From Thermobifida fusca NBRC 14071 = JCM 3263 (lineage in GTDB: Bacteria > Actinomycetota > Actinomycetes > Streptosporangiales > Streptosporangiaceae), in assembly GCF_001592045.1 (NCBI RefSeq), contig NZ_BCWB01000033.1:116768-180767 (forward strand): 64,000 nucleotides of DNA, in the 5' to 3' direction. The position numbers and the translations under genes were made by a program. Positions within the stretch are counted from its first letter, which is position 1. Each line of letters starts with the position of its first letter. Below, piece by piece: positions 36,426 to 45,466 of the stretch. The notes beneath the pieces were generated by a model. That model had not been told where the DNA came from and did no database searches. It was given only the letters and a program-made list of their open reading frames with translations.

Positions 36426-37034
36426 GTGTGGGCCGTCTCAACCGAAAGCGCGATCACTCTGTCTCGTCTAGACTCCGAATCTCCGCTTGTGGTCGACACC
36501 CGACCGCTCGGCAGGCAGCCCGGTTCGATGCGGAAGGAAACCCGTGTCGTCCCCGCGCCTCCGCCGATGGCTGTCGGCATGGCCGAGGTGCCCGCGGGCA
36601 GCGACATCGAGCTGGATCTGCGGCTCGAAGCTGTCATGGAGGGCGTGCTCGTGACGGGTGAGGCGCGGACCCGGTACGCCGCCGAGTGCGCGCGCTGCCT
36701 GGATCCGCTGTCCAGGGAGCTGGAGGTCGACTTCCAGGAGCTGTTCCGCTATCCGCTCGACGACGACCACCCTCTCGTAGACGAGGTGGACGTCGGCGAT
36801 GAGGATGAGGACTACTATCTTGAGGACGATCTGCTCGACCTCGAACCGGTGATCCGCGATGCGGTAGTGCTTGCACTGCCGCAGTCGCCGCTGTGTCGGG
36901 ACGACTGCCCTGGCCTGTGCGTGGAGTGCGGCGTCAAACTAGCTGACGTTGGCCCGGAGCACAGCCACGGCGAGAGTTTCGACCCCCGGTGGGAGGCGTT
37001 GCGTCAACTGCGCGAGGAGTCCGGAGGGAGCTGA
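36426..37034 (+). CDS. DUF177 (YceD-like) protein
   Basis: A 202-residue DUF177/YceD-family protein, nearly always encoded just before rpmF. Plant and bacterial relatives are linked to large-subunit rRNA processing; the exact role is unknown. It holds the Cys pair ECARCLDPL, an acidic segment DEVDVGDEDEDYYLEDD, and C-terminal CRDDCPGLCVECG, all of which may bind zinc. The GTG at 36426 is the longest start but has no clear ribosome site, so the true start may lie closer to SPLVVDTRPLGRQPGS. Confidence 0.85.
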   Translation: MWAVSTESAITLSRLDSESPLVVDTRPLGRQPGSMRKETRVVPAPPPMAVGMAEVPAGSDIELDLRLEAVMEGVLVTGEARTRYAAECARCLDPLSRELEVDFQELFRYPLDDDHPLVDEVDVGDEDEDYYLEDDLLDLEPVIRDAVVLALPQSPLCRDDCPGLCVECGVKLADVGPEHSHGESFDPRWEALRQLREESGGS

Positions 37035-37186
37035 GCGTGCCACCGACGGGCGCCGGGCGGGTTGGCCGGCGAAGCCCGGTAACTCCGTGCTCTTCGTACC
37101 GGGACCTCTCCTGCGCCGCGGGCGGGCAGGTCATCGAGGAGCACACGCACCCCCGCGAAAGCGGGCCATGACCCAGGAGGATTGAA

Positions 37187-37363
37187 GTGGCCGTCCCGAA
37201 GCGGAAGATGTCGCGGAGCAACACGCGTGTCCGCCGTTCTCAGTGGAAGGCAGCGCGCCCGCTGTTGACCAGTTGCCCGCGCTGCCGTGACCCGAAGCTC
37301 CCGCACGTCGCCTGCCCTACGTGCGGTACCTACAGCAACCGCCAGGTCATCAACCCGGCGTGA
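37187..37363 (+). CDS. rpmF: 50S ribosomal protein L32, zinc (C+) type
   Basis: A 58-residue ribosomal protein. GTG start with AGGAGG seven bases before it. Sequence opens [14 protein letters not shown], the L32 hallmark, and contains the zinc ribbon C30-C33 and C43-C46. It is another zinc-dependent ribosomal protein, like rpmB in this window. Confidence 0.95.
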   Translation: MAVPKRKMSRSNTRVRRSQWKAARPLLTSCPRCRDPKLPHVACPTCGTYSNRQVINPA

Positions 37364-37372
37364 CAGCACGAA

Positions 37373-37400
37373 GGCGGGTCCGCAGATGGTCGGGCCCGCC
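37373..37400 (+). terminator. Hairpin after rpmF
   Basis: A 10-bp stem GGCGGGTCCG/CGGGCCCGCC (one G-U) just after the stop, with only a weak GTTCCG tail. Partial termination or mRNA protection is possible. Confidence 0.45.
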
Positions 37401-37637
37401 GTTCCGTACCTCCGCCAGCGCGCTGCCGGTGCGTGCTGTCTTTTTCCGACATGGTTCGGGAATCCCCGAAGCCGTGGTGGTTGCCGTGCGCGCCCCACGA
37501 CGTCCACCTCGTCTTCGAGCGTTCTCGACCGGATCGGAGTCTCCCGGTCCTGCAGCCGGTGCCAACGGTCAGTTCATCCTGCGGCGGTTCCTGCCTCAGG
37601 CGGGAGCTCCGCATGATCCGTAAGGATGTGAAGGTCG

Positions 37638-38360
37638 ATGGGAACGCAGCTTTCCCCTGCCGAAGTCCGTGAGTTCCAGGAGACTGTCGGGGTCGAGATC
37701 GCTCCCGACATTCTCACCCGCGCCCTCACCCACCGCTCCTACGCCTACGAGAACGGCGGTCTTCCCACCAACGAGCGGTTGGAGTTCCTGGGCGACTCAG
37801 TGCTCGGCCTCGTGGTCACCGACACCCTCTACCGCACCCACCCGGACCTGTCCGAAGGGCAACTGGCCAAGCTGCGCGCCGCGGTGGTCAACATGCGGGC
37901 GCTGGCCGATGTGGCCCGCGAACTGGGGATCGGCCGCTATGTGCGACTGGGACGCGGCGAGGAGGCCACGGGCGGCCGCGACAAGTCGTCGATCCTCGCC
38001 GACACGTTGGAAGCCTTGATCGGGGCCGTCTACCTGGACCGCGGACTGGACGAGGCGTCTGAGCTGGTCCACCGGCTGTTCGACCCGCTGATCGCCCGGG
38101 CTTCCGGCTTGGGCGCGGGACTGGACTGGAAGACGTCCCTGCAGGAGCTCACCGCGGCTGAACTGCTCGGTGTTCCCGAATATGTGGTGGAAGAGAGCGG
38201 CCCGGACCACCAGAAGACGTTCCGCGCCACGGTGCGGGTCGCCGGGCAGACCTACGGCTCGGGAGAGGGCCGCAGCAAGAAGGAAGCAGAGCAGCAGGCC
38301 GCGGAATCCGCGTGGAAGGCGATCCGCGCCGCCACCGAGAAAGCCAAGCAGGAGAGCTGA
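37638..38360 (+). CDS. rnc: Ribonuclease III
   Basis: A double-strand-specific endoribonuclease for rRNA and mRNA processing. The 240 residues comprise the catalytic domain (about 5-150, signature [16 protein letters not shown] with metal-binding Glu and Asp) and a C-terminal double-stranded-RNA-binding domain (about 160-232). ATG start after GAAGG. mutM follows with only four bases between. Confidence 0.96.
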   Translation: MGTQLSPAEVREFQETVGVEIAPDILTRALTHRSYAYENGGLPTNERLEFLGDSVLGLVVTDTLYRTHPDLSEGQLAKLRAAVVNMRALADVARELGIGRYVRLGRGEEATGGRDKSSILADTLEALIGAVYLDRGLDEASELVHRLFDPLIARASGLGAGLDWKTSLQELTAAELLGVPEYVVEESGPDHQKTFRATVRVAGQTYGSGEGRSKKEAEQQAAESAWKAIRAATEKAKQES

Positions 38361-38364
38361 GGGC

Positions 38365-39255
38365 ATGCCGGAGCTGCCTGAAGTCGAGGTGGTGCGGCGC
38401 GGCCTGGAAAAGTGGGTGGTCGGCGCGTCGTTCGGCGAGGTCGAGGTCCTGCATCCGCGTGCGGTCCGGCGCCACGCGTCGGGTGCGGCGGATTTCGCCG
38501 CGCGCGTCAGCGGGTGCGGGGTCACGGAGGCGCGCCGCCGCGGCAAGTACCTCTGGTTGACCTTGGACTCCGGGGAGGCGCTCCTCGCCCACCTGGGGAT
38601 GAGCGGCCAATTGCTGGTCCAGCCGCGCCATGCCGCAGCCGAACGGCATCTGCGGGTCCGCCTGCCCCTGACGGCGCGTCAAGGCCACGACCCGGAGGCC
38701 CCGCAAGAGCTGCGTTTCGTCGACCAGCGCACGTTCGGCCACCTGCTCGTGGACCGGCTGGTGGATGACGGCACCGGTACCGGGCTGCCTTCGGTGATCT
38801 CCCACATTGCGCGCGACCCCCTGGACCCTGCTTTCGACGAGGACGCGTTCGCCGCGGCGCTGTGCCGCAAACGCACTGAGCTGAAACGCGCCCTCCTCGA
38901 CCAGTCCCTCATCAGCGGGATCGGCAACATCTACGCCGATGAAGCGCTGTGGATGTCCCAACTGCACTGGGCGACCCCTACCGAGGCCCTGTCGCGCTCC
39001 CAGGTCGCCACGCTGCTGGCCGCGGTCCGCGAGGTGATGGGCGCGGCCCTGGCCCAGGGCGGGACCTCGTTCGACAGCCTTTATGTGAACGTCAACGGGG
39101 AGAGCGGCTATTTTGCGCGCAGTCTCAACGCCTACGGCCGGAACGACCAGCCGTGTGCACGCTGCGGCACGCCGATCCAACGGGAGACGTTCATGAACCG
39201 CTCGTCGTACAGTTGTCCGCGGTGCCAGCCGAGACCGCGGCACGCGCGAGCGTGA
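38365..39255 (+). CDS. mutM: Formamidopyrimidine-DNA glycosylase
   Basis: Removes oxidised purines such as 8-oxoguanine and cuts the abasic site. The mature N-terminus PELPEVE, with Pro2 as nucleophile and Glu3, is present, as are RRRGKYLWL with the beta-lyase Lys region, [24 protein letters not shown] text, and the C-terminal zinc finger [13 protein letters not shown]...SCPRC. 296 residues, normal length. The start at 38365 is fixed by the required MPELPE end. Confidence 0.95.
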   Translation: MPELPEVEVVRRGLEKWVVGASFGEVEVLHPRAVRRHASGAADFAARVSGCGVTEARRRGKYLWLTLDSGEALLAHLGMSGQLLVQPRHAAAERHLRVRLPLTARQGHDPEAPQELRFVDQRTFGHLLVDRLVDDGTGTGLPSVISHIARDPLDPAFDEDAFAAALCRKRTELKRALLDQSLISGIGNIYADEALWMSQLHWATPTEALSRSQVATLLAAVREVMGAALAQGGTSFDSLYVNVNGESGYFARSLNAYGRNDQPCARCGTPIQRETFMNRSSYSCPRCQPRPRHARA

Positions 39256-39301
39256 GCGCTTGTTTTCCCGGGTAAGCGCACCGAGAGTCACCAGGGGAGT
39301 C

Positions 39302-39577
39302 ATGGAGAAGGTTCGTCTGACCGCATGGGTGCGCGGGCACGTCCAGGGCGTAGGTTTCCGGTGGTGGACGCGAGCACGCGCATTGGAGCTCGGACTTACC
39401 GGAGCCGCGACCAATCTGGATGACGGCAGAGTGGAAGTGGTCGCGGAAGGGGATCGCACGGCCTGTGAACGGCTCCTCGAGTTGCTGCGCAGCGGCCAGA
39501 CACCGGGGCGTGTGGATTCCGTCGTTGAGCGTTGGACAAACCATAGGGGTTCTTTCACCGGATTCGAGGAGCGGTGA
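39302..39577 (+). CDS. acyP: Acylphosphatase
   Basis: A 91-residue alpha/beta-sandwich enzyme that hydrolyses acyl phosphates. The active-site loop [12 protein letters not shown] contains the phosphate-binding Arg, and the catalytic Asn lies in [17 protein letters not shown]. The ATG at 39302 has AGGGGAG upstream. It lies between mutM and smc as in Streptomyces. Confidence 0.94.
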   Translation: MEKVRLTAWVRGHVQGVGFRWWTRARALELGLTGAATNLDDGRVEVVAEGDRTACERLLELLRSGQTPGRVDSVVERWTNHRGSFTGFEER

Positions 39578-39917
39578 GTATCCTGGATATGGGGACGCGA
39601 TTCGTGTGAGAACCCGGAACGCGACACGGGACTGCTGAGAGGGCTCTCACCCCGCCCCGGGGATAGAGCACCACCCACCCGGGGGATCACCGACGAATCG
39701 CGTGACCTCGCATGCCCAATAACGGTGTACAGACACAGTTGTCGCCGGCTTTTTCGTCCAATTCTTGACCGACGGCGCGCACGGTGAGACGCTGGAAGGT
39801 ACATAATGCGCTTATCCACCTTCACGCCAGGCTGACTCAGGCATTTCTCCTACCTGGCCGTGGCGTCATTTCCGTGTGCGATTCCCGTTGGTCACTCAGT
39901 GTGGAGGACCCGTAATC
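39578..39917. other. Intergenic region before the coiled-coil gene
   Basis: 340 bases with no convincing gene. AT-richer patches hold TTGACC (39765-39770) and TACATAAT (39800-39807), but their spacing does not fit one promoter. A weak long-range repeat GTGAGA/TCTCAC (39606-39611 with 39645-39650) is also present. Confidence 0.45.
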
Positions 39918-40109
39918 ATGGCAAAAGCTCTGTTTGGTCACGTCGGAGGTCCGGACCCTCGTATGGTCCAGGAACTGCGGCGTTTGCAGAAGCGCGTACG
40001 CGACCTCGAAAACGAGGTCATGAGGCTCCAGGCCCAAAACGACCGGCTTTCCGAGACGATCACGGATCTCACCGTCTCCACCTCCGATCGCGAGCCGGCT
40101 CTGGCCTGA
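39918..40109 (+). CDS. Small conserved actinobacterial coiled-coil protein
   Basis: A 63-residue protein, MAKALFGHVGGPDPRMVQEL at the start, then a heptad-rich stretch (about 18-48: LRRLQKRVRDLENEVMRLQAQ) predicted to form a coiled coil. Small proteins of this kind sit between acylphosphatase and smc in other actinobacteria as far as I recall; no function is known. The ATG at 39918 was chosen because it follows a GGAGG-type site and gives the conserved start. Confidence 0.72.
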   Translation: MAKALFGHVGGPDPRMVQELRRLQKRVRDLENEVMRLQAQNDRLSETITDLTVSTSDREPALA

Positions 40110-40367
40110 TCCAACCCCACCAGCGCTGCGCGGATCCCAGTCGACGAAGGGCGCCTGCACCTCAAATCTCCTGGCGCCCTCGAAAACGCGGGAAACCGCA
40201 GAGCACTGTGAAGATCTTTCTTTCCCTTGGAATTAACCAGGTTTTACCCGGAAATCCTTTTCCGTAATCCTGAAAGATCATATTCCTCCCGACGTTGCCA
40301 ACACACCAGGTCCGGGCAGCGCTCCGTATGATCCCAGTGGCGGCCATCCCGGTGTGTCGCAGCGGGA

Positions 40368-40394
40368 GAAGAGGCCGTTTCCGGTCGCCTCTTC
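40368..40394 (+). terminator. Terminator-like hairpin GAAGAGGC/GCCTCTTC
   Basis: A perfect 8-bp stem (40368-40375 with 40387-40394) is followed by GTCTTC. It may end the coiled-coil gene transcript. Confidence 0.5.
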
Positions 40395-40549
40395 GTCTTC
40401 CGACCCGGTTCTGACGCCCCGCACCGCGCCGCGTTATAGGGGCCAGAACAGACCTTCCGCCACGCAGGGTTCTCCGCTGTCGTGGGTCGACCGACATCCT
40501 GTCGCATACCGCGCCCTGCCCCATGAAAGGCAAGGCCACAGCGTCCCGA

Positions 40550-40585
40550 AAGCGTGCCATGCACTCGCCAAGGCATGGCACGCTT
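40550..40585. repeat. Perfect 12-bp hairpin in the smc leader
   Basis: AAGCGTGCCATG (40550-40561) pairs perfectly with CATGGCACGCTT (40574-40585) around a 12-base loop, 43 bases before the smc start. No T-run follows on the plus strand; it could be a leader-RNA structure or a protein-binding palindrome. Confidence 0.7.
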
Positions 40586-40628
40586 GACAGCGACAAAGTC
40601 GGGAGACCGCGGAGGTGAACGCGCAACC

Positions 40629-43600
40629 GTGTACTTGAAGACCCTCACCTTGCGCGGATTCAAATCCTTCGCGTCGGCCACCACACTCCGCTTCGAACCC
40701 GGGATCACCTGTGTGGTCGGACCTAACGGGTCGGGAAAGTCCAATGTGGTTGACGCCCTGGCGTGGGTCATGGGGGAACAGGGCGCGAAGACGCTGCGCG
40801 GCGGCAAGATGGAGGACGTGATCTTCGCGGGAACGTCGTCTCGCCCTCCGCTCGGCCGAGCCGAAGTCAGCCTCACTATCGACAACACCGACGGTGCGCT
40901 GCCCATCGACTACTCCGAAGTCACCATCAAGCGGACCATGTTCCGCAACGGCGGCTCAGAGTACGCCATCAACGGCGACCCCTGCCGCCTCCTCGACATC
41001 CAAGAACTGCTCAGCGACTCCGGTATCGGCCGGGAGATGCACGTCATCGTCGGCCAAGGGCAGCTCGACACGGTGCTGCACGCCGGACCGGAGGAGCGCC
41101 GTGCGCTCATTGAAGAAGCCGCGGGCATCCTCAAACACCGCAAACGCAAAGAGAAAGCGCTGCGGAAACTCTCCGCGATGCAGAGCAACCTCGACCGGGT
41201 GAGTGACCTGGTCGCGGAGCTGCGCCGCCAGCTCAAACCGCTCGGCCGCCAAGCGGAACTGGCCCGCCGCGCCACGGTCATCCAAGCGGAACTGCGGGAC
41301 GCCCGGCTCCGGCTGCTCGCCGACGACATCGTCACCCTGCGGGAAGCCCTCGCCAAGGAGGAAGCCGACGAGGCCGAGGTCCGCGCCCGCCGCGCCGCTG
41401 TCGAAGCAGAGCTCACCCAAGCCCAGGAGCGCGAAAACCAGTTGGAGCAGGCCGCAGCCGAAGCCGCTCCGCTGCTCGCCCGCGCCCAAGAGGCCTACCA
41501 CGCCCTGCAGCGGCTCAAAGAGCGGCTCAGCGCGGTCGCCAGCCTCGCCACGGAACGCCACCGCAACCTCAGCGCCGCCAGCAGGGAAGAGCACCGCGGC
41601 CGCGACCCGGAAGAGCTGGAAGCGGAAGCCGCGGAGATCCGCGCCGAGGAGGAAGAGCTCCGCGCCCAACTGGAAGAGGCGCGCCTCCGGCTGGAAGAGG
41701 TCGTCGTGGAGCGGGCCGAAGCCGAGGCGGCGCTGCGCGACGAAGAGCAGCGGGTGGCCGCGGCCGTGCGTGCCGCCGCCGACCGCCGGGAAGGCCTGGC
41801 CCGGCTCCACGAACGCGCCGCAGCGCTGCGCCGCACCCTGGAAGCGCAGGACGCTGAGATTGAACGCCTCACCCAGGCTGCCGCGGAAGCCCGGGAACGC
41901 GCCGCCCAAGCCCAAGAGGAGTTCGCGGACGCCCGCGCCGACGCGGAAAGCCTGGACCTCGGGGACAGCGAACTCGACGAAGCCTACGAGCAGGCCCGCG
42001 AAGAGCTCGCCGCCGCGGAGGCCCGCCTGGCTGAGCTGCGCGACGCAGAACGGAACGCGGAGCGGGAACGTGCCGCCTTGGAGGCCCGGCGGGACGCCCT
42101 GCAGATGGGGCTGGAGCGCCGGGACGGTGCTGCCGCCCTCCTCACCGCGGACGGGGACGCGCTCGGCCTGATCGGCGCCCTCACCTCCCTCATCGACGTG
42201 GCCGCGGGCGACGAGAGCGCGATCGCCGCGGCGTTGGGCGCGGCCGCGGACGCAGTGGTCGTCGGCACGCACGACGCCGCCCGCAGCGCCCTGGACCTCC
42301 TCAAACAGCGTGACGCCGGCCGAGCCGGGATCGTGGTCGCCGACAGCGCTGAGGTCCAGCCGCGGGAGCAGTGGCCCGACCCGCCCGCGGGCGCCCGCTA
42401 CGCGGTGGACTCCGTCACCGTCCCCCCGCGGCTCCGCTCCGCCGTCACTGCGCTGCTCGCCGATACCGTGCTGGTCCCCGACATGGCGACGGCTGCCCGT
42501 GTCATCGCGGAACGTCCCGCCCTGCGCGCTGTCACCCCGGAAGGGGACGTGTTCACTTCCGCGTTTGTGCACGGCGGCGCCGCCACCGGGCCCAGTCAAC
42601 TGGAAGTGCGCGCTGCCATCGACGAAACAGCCAGCCAGTTGGCCGCGGCCGAGGAGGTCTGCAAGCGGATCACCGAGGACCTCGGTGACGCCCAGCTCGA
42701 ACGGGAGCGGGCGGCGGCAGCCGTGGACGCGATCACCGCCCGCCGCCGGGAGGCGGACCGGCGCCGCAGCGAGATTGCGCAGCGCGTGGGCCGTCTCGGC
42801 GCTCAAGTCCGCTCAGCCACCCAGGAAGCCGAACGGTACACCGCTGCCGTGGAGAAGGCCGTCCGTGAACGCGAAGCCACCCGGGCAGCCCTTGCGGAAC
42901 TCGAGGAACGGGTCGCCCAGGCGGAGAGCGAACCCGTGGACGAAAGCGAGCCGGACACGGCCCGCCGTGACCAGTGGGCCGCGGAAGCCGCTCGGCTGCG
43001 GTCCGTGGAAATGGAGGCGCGCCTGGCCGTGCGCACCGCTGAAGAGCGGGTCCGCGCGATCACTGGGCGGGCAGAAGGGCTCCTGCGGGCCGCAGCCGCG
43101 GAACGCCGGGCCCGGGAGGAGGCGGCCCGTCGCCGACAGCGCCGCGCCGCCCAAGCCAAGGTCGCCCAGGCGGTCGCGGAAGGCGCCTCCCAGGCGCTGG
43201 CACGGATCACCGTCTCCCTCGCCGAAGCCGACGGGGAGCGTCGGCTCGCCGAGGAGCAGCGCGACGCCCGGGAAGCCGAACTCAAAACGGTTCGGGTGCG
43301 GATCCGGGAACTTTCCACGGAACTGGAGAAGCTGCGCTCCGCCGTGCACAGCGGGGAGATGGCCCGCGCCGAGCGCCGCCTGCGGCTGGAACAGTTGGAG
43401 ACGCGCGCCCGTGAAGAGTGGGGCATGGAAGTGGAGACGCTCGTGGCCGAGTACGGCCCGCACGTGCCCGTGCCCCCGCCCCCCGGCACCCCGGAGGACG
43501 AGGCTGTCCCGGTGCCGTATGTGCGCGCAGTGCAGGAGAAGCGCGCGAAGACCGCGGAACGCCAGCTCAACCAGCTCGGCAAGATCAACCCGCTGGCGTT

Positions 43601-44180
43601 GGAAGAGTTCGCTGCCCTGGAGGAGCGGCACAACTTCCTCAACGCCCAGTTGGAGGACTTGAAGAAGACCCGCCGCGACCTGATGACCGTGGTCAAAGAG
43701 GTCGACGACCGGGTTCAGGAGATCTTCTCCGCCGCCTACGCCGACGTGGCACGGGAGTTCTCCCGCGTCTTCGCGCGCCTCTTCCCCGGAGGGGAGGGGC
43801 GGCTCGTCCTCACCGACCCCGACGACATGCTCACCACCGGGGTCGAAGTGGAGGCCCGCCCGCCCGGGAAGAAGGTGAAGCGCCTCTCCCTGCTCTCCGG
43901 TGGGGAGCGGTCACTGACCGCGGTCGCTTTCCTCGTCGCGATCTTCAAAGCCCGGCCGTCCCCGTTCTACGTGATGGACGAGGTGGAGGCCGCGCTGGAC
44001 GACATCAACCTGCAGCGGCTGCTCGTGGTCTTCGAAGAGCTGCGGGCCACGTCCCAGCTCATCGTCATCACCCACCAGAAGCGCACCATGGAGATCGCTG
44101 ACGCCCTGTACGGCGTGACGATGCAGGGCGACGGGATCTCCCAGGTGATCAGCCAGAAGCTGGAGCGGAAAGCGAGCTGA
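40629..44180 (+). CDS. smc: Chromosome segregation protein SMC
   Basis: The ATPase that compacts and separates chromosomes with ScpAB. The 1183 residues show the Walker A GPNGSGKS at 31-38, a long coiled coil rich in Ala/Glu/Arg (about 165-500 and 690-1010), a hinge region between (about 500-680), and the C-terminal LSGGERSLTAVAFL signature with Walker B FYVMDEVEAALDD. The GTG at 40629 gives VYLKTLTLRGFKSFAS, aligning with homologues; GGAGG lies somewhat far (13 bases) upstream. A 25-codon upstream extension is open but unlikely, since it overlaps the leader hairpin. Confidence 0.95.
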   Translation: MYLKTLTLRGFKSFASATTLRFEPGITCVVGPNGSGKSNVVDALAWVMGEQGAKTLRGGKMEDVIFAGTSSRPPLGRAEVSLTIDNTDGALPIDYSEVTIKRTMFRNGGSEYAINGDPCRLLDIQELLSDSGIGREMHVIVGQGQLDTVLHAGPEERRALIEEAAGILKHRKRKEKALRKLSAMQSNLDRVSDLVAELRRQLKPLGRQAELARRATVIQAELRDARLRLLADDIVTLREALAKEEADEAEVRARRAAVEAELTQAQERENQLEQAAAEAAPLLARAQEAYHALQRLKERLSAVASLATERHRNLSAASREEHRGRDPEELEAEAAEIRAEEEELRAQLEEARLRLEEVVVERAEAEAALRDEEQRVAAAVRAAADRREGLARLHERAAALRRTLEAQDAEIERLTQAAAEARERAAQAQEEFADARADAESLDLGDSELDEAYEQAREELAAAEARLAELRDAERNAERERAALEARRDALQMGLERRDGAAALLTADGDALGLIGALTSLIDVAAGDESAIAAALGAAADAVVVGTHDAARSALDLLKQRDAGRAGIVVADSAEVQPREQWPDPPAGARYAVDSVTVPPRLRSAVTALLADTVLVPDMATAARVIAERPALRAVTPEGDVFTSAFVHGGAATGPSQLEVRAAIDETASQLAAAEEVCKRITEDLGDAQLERERAAAAVDAITARRREADRRRSEIAQRVGRLGAQVRSATQEAERYTAAVEKAVREREATRAALAELEERVAQAESEPVDESEPDTARRDQWAAEAARLRSVEMEARLAVRTAEERVRAITGRAEGLLRAAAAERRAREEAARRRQRRAAQAKVAQAVAEGASQALARITVSLAEADGERRLAEEQRDAREAELKTVRVRIRELSTELEKLRSAVHSGEMARAERRLRLEQLETRAREEWGMEVETLVAEYGPHVPVPPPPGTPEDEAVPVPYVRAVQEKRAKTAERQLNQLGKINPLALEEFAALEERHNFLNAQLEDLKKTRRDLMTVVKEVDDRVQEIFSAAYADVAREFSRVFARLFPGGEGRLVLTDPDDMLTTGVEVEARPPGKKVKRLSLLSGGERSLTAVAFLVAIFKARPSPFYVMDEVEAALDDINLQRLLVVFEELRATSQLIVITHQKRTMEIADALYGVTMQGDGISQVISQKLERKAS

Positions 44181-44304
44181 CCTGGCCTGCATTGCTTCGG
44201 GGCGACAGCGAGGAGACCACGGCAGACTCCAGGGGAAAGCCCTTTTTGCCCTTTTGGTCCACCCTTCCTGGCGGACAAGATCAGCGGCGGCCTAAGATGG
44301 CCTG

Positions 44305-44455
44305 GTCGCGTCGTACTACGGCGGAAACGCACAGGTACGAGGCGATGGCACCACGTAAGCGAAGTCCGGTCTGAAACCGGCGCTGTCCCCGCAACTGTGA
44401 CACTCCGCTCCCGCCCCGGCGGGAACGGAGTGGAGCCAGGTCGCCTTGCGTGGTC
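44305..44455 (+). ncRNA. Cobalamin riboswitch (limits approximate)
   Basis: Contains the B12-box core GCTGTCCCCGCAACTGTGA (44382-44400), preceded by GAAGTCCGG...CCGG pairing (44361-44380) and followed by GAGCCAGGTCGCC. It precedes a BtuF-like gene by about 85 bases. Adenosylcobalamin binding should switch off the importer. A GGGAAGAGC...GCTC...TTCCC hairpin (about 44477-44513) may form the expression platform. Confidence 0.88.
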
Positions 44456-44539
44456 GCCGACGTTCACTGTTCTCGTGGGAAGAGCGGTCCGTCATTGCTG
44501 CGGGCTCTATTCCCCTGACGTGTGCCTAAGGAGCCCCAA

Positions 44540-45466
44540 GTGCGTGTTGCACGTCGCTTCACCGCGCTGTCGCTTCCTCTCCTGCTTGCCCTCGCCGCCT
44601 GCGGCTCCCCCGCTGAAGAACCCGCCGCGGACCAGTCGTCCAGCACAGGAGAGTTCCCCGTGACCGTCGCCGACGCGCGCGGTGACGTCACCATCGAAGA
44701 AAAGCCCACCCGCATCATCTCGCTGTCCCCGTCCCTGACCGAGATCCTGTTCGAGGTGGGAGCCGGCGACCAGGTCGTCGCCGTCGACGAATACTCCAAC
44801 TACCCGCCGGAAGCCCCCACCACCGACCTGTCCGGGTTCACCCCCAACGTGGAGGCGATCGCCGACTACGAACCCGATTTGGTGGTGCTCTCCGACGACA
44901 GCAGCGACATCACCGAACAGTTGGAGAAGCTCCACATCCCGGTCCTGCTGCTGCCCGCCGCCGAGAAACTGGAAGACACCTTCGCCCAGATGGAACTGCT
45001 GGGCGAAGCCACCGGCAACGCCGACGAAGGCATCGACGCAGCCGAAGAACTGCGGGAACGCATGGACGCCATCGTCGCGGAGGTCGTCGACGACGGCGCA
45101 GCCGGGCTGAGCTACTACCACGAGATCGACGCCCAACTGTACTCGGTGACCTCCGACACCTTCATCGGGCAGATCTACGACCTGTTCGGCCTGGTCAACA
45201 TCGCCGACGAAGCAGAAGACCCCGCGGGCGGCTACCCGCAACTGTCCGCGGAGTTCATCGTCGAACAAGACCCCGACCTCATCTTCGTCTCCTACCCGGG
45301 CGGCGTGGACGACGTCCTGGGCCGTCCCGCGTTCGCCACGGTGACCGCGGTGCAGCAGAAGAACGTGGTCGAAGTGGACGCCGACATCTCCTCCCGGTGG
45401 GGGCCGCGGGTCGCCGACTTCGTCGAGGAAGTGGCTGAGGCCATCGAAACGGCGCGCAGCGAATGA
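44540..45466 (+). CDS. btuF: Cobalamin-type ABC transporter substrate-binding lipoprotein (BtuF-like)
   Basis: A 308-residue lipoprotein: lipobox LALAAC (Cys21), then a class III periplasmic-binding-protein fold with DARGDVTIEEKPTRIISLSPSLTEILFEVGAGD, YSNYPPEA and a C-terminal Trp-containing ISSRWGPRVADFVEEVA. The class also includes siderophore binders, but the B12 riboswitch directly upstream argues for cobalamin. The GTG at 44540 has AAGGAG at good distance. Its stop overlaps the start of the permease gene by four bases. Confidence 0.88.
   Translation: MRVARRFTALSLPLLLALAACGSPAEEPAADQSSSTGEFPVTVADARGDVTIEEKPTRIISLSPSLTEILFEVGAGDQVVAVDEYSNYPPEAPTTDLSGFTPNVEAIADYEPDLVVLSDDSSDITEQLEKLHIPVLLLPAAEKLEDTFAQMELLGEATGNADEGIDAAEELRERMDAIVAEVVDDGAAGLSYYHEIDAQLYSVTSDTFIGQIYDLFGLVNIADEAEDPAGGYPQLSAEFIVEQDPDLIFVSYPGGVDDVLGRPAFATVTAVQQKNVVEVDADISSRWGPRVADFVEEVAEAIETARSE

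Larger units (their letters stand above)
40110..40628. other. Long smc upstream region
   Basis: 519 bases without a gene. Contains a terminator-like hairpin (40368-40394) and a strong 12-bp hairpin close to smc (40550-40585). No obvious -35/-10 pair was found by eye. Confidence 0.5.

Noticed and set aside
40956..42806. A 616-codon minus frame opposite smc
   Set aside because: Antisense shadow in GC-rich coding DNA; no motifs, no ribosome site, and smc covers it fully.
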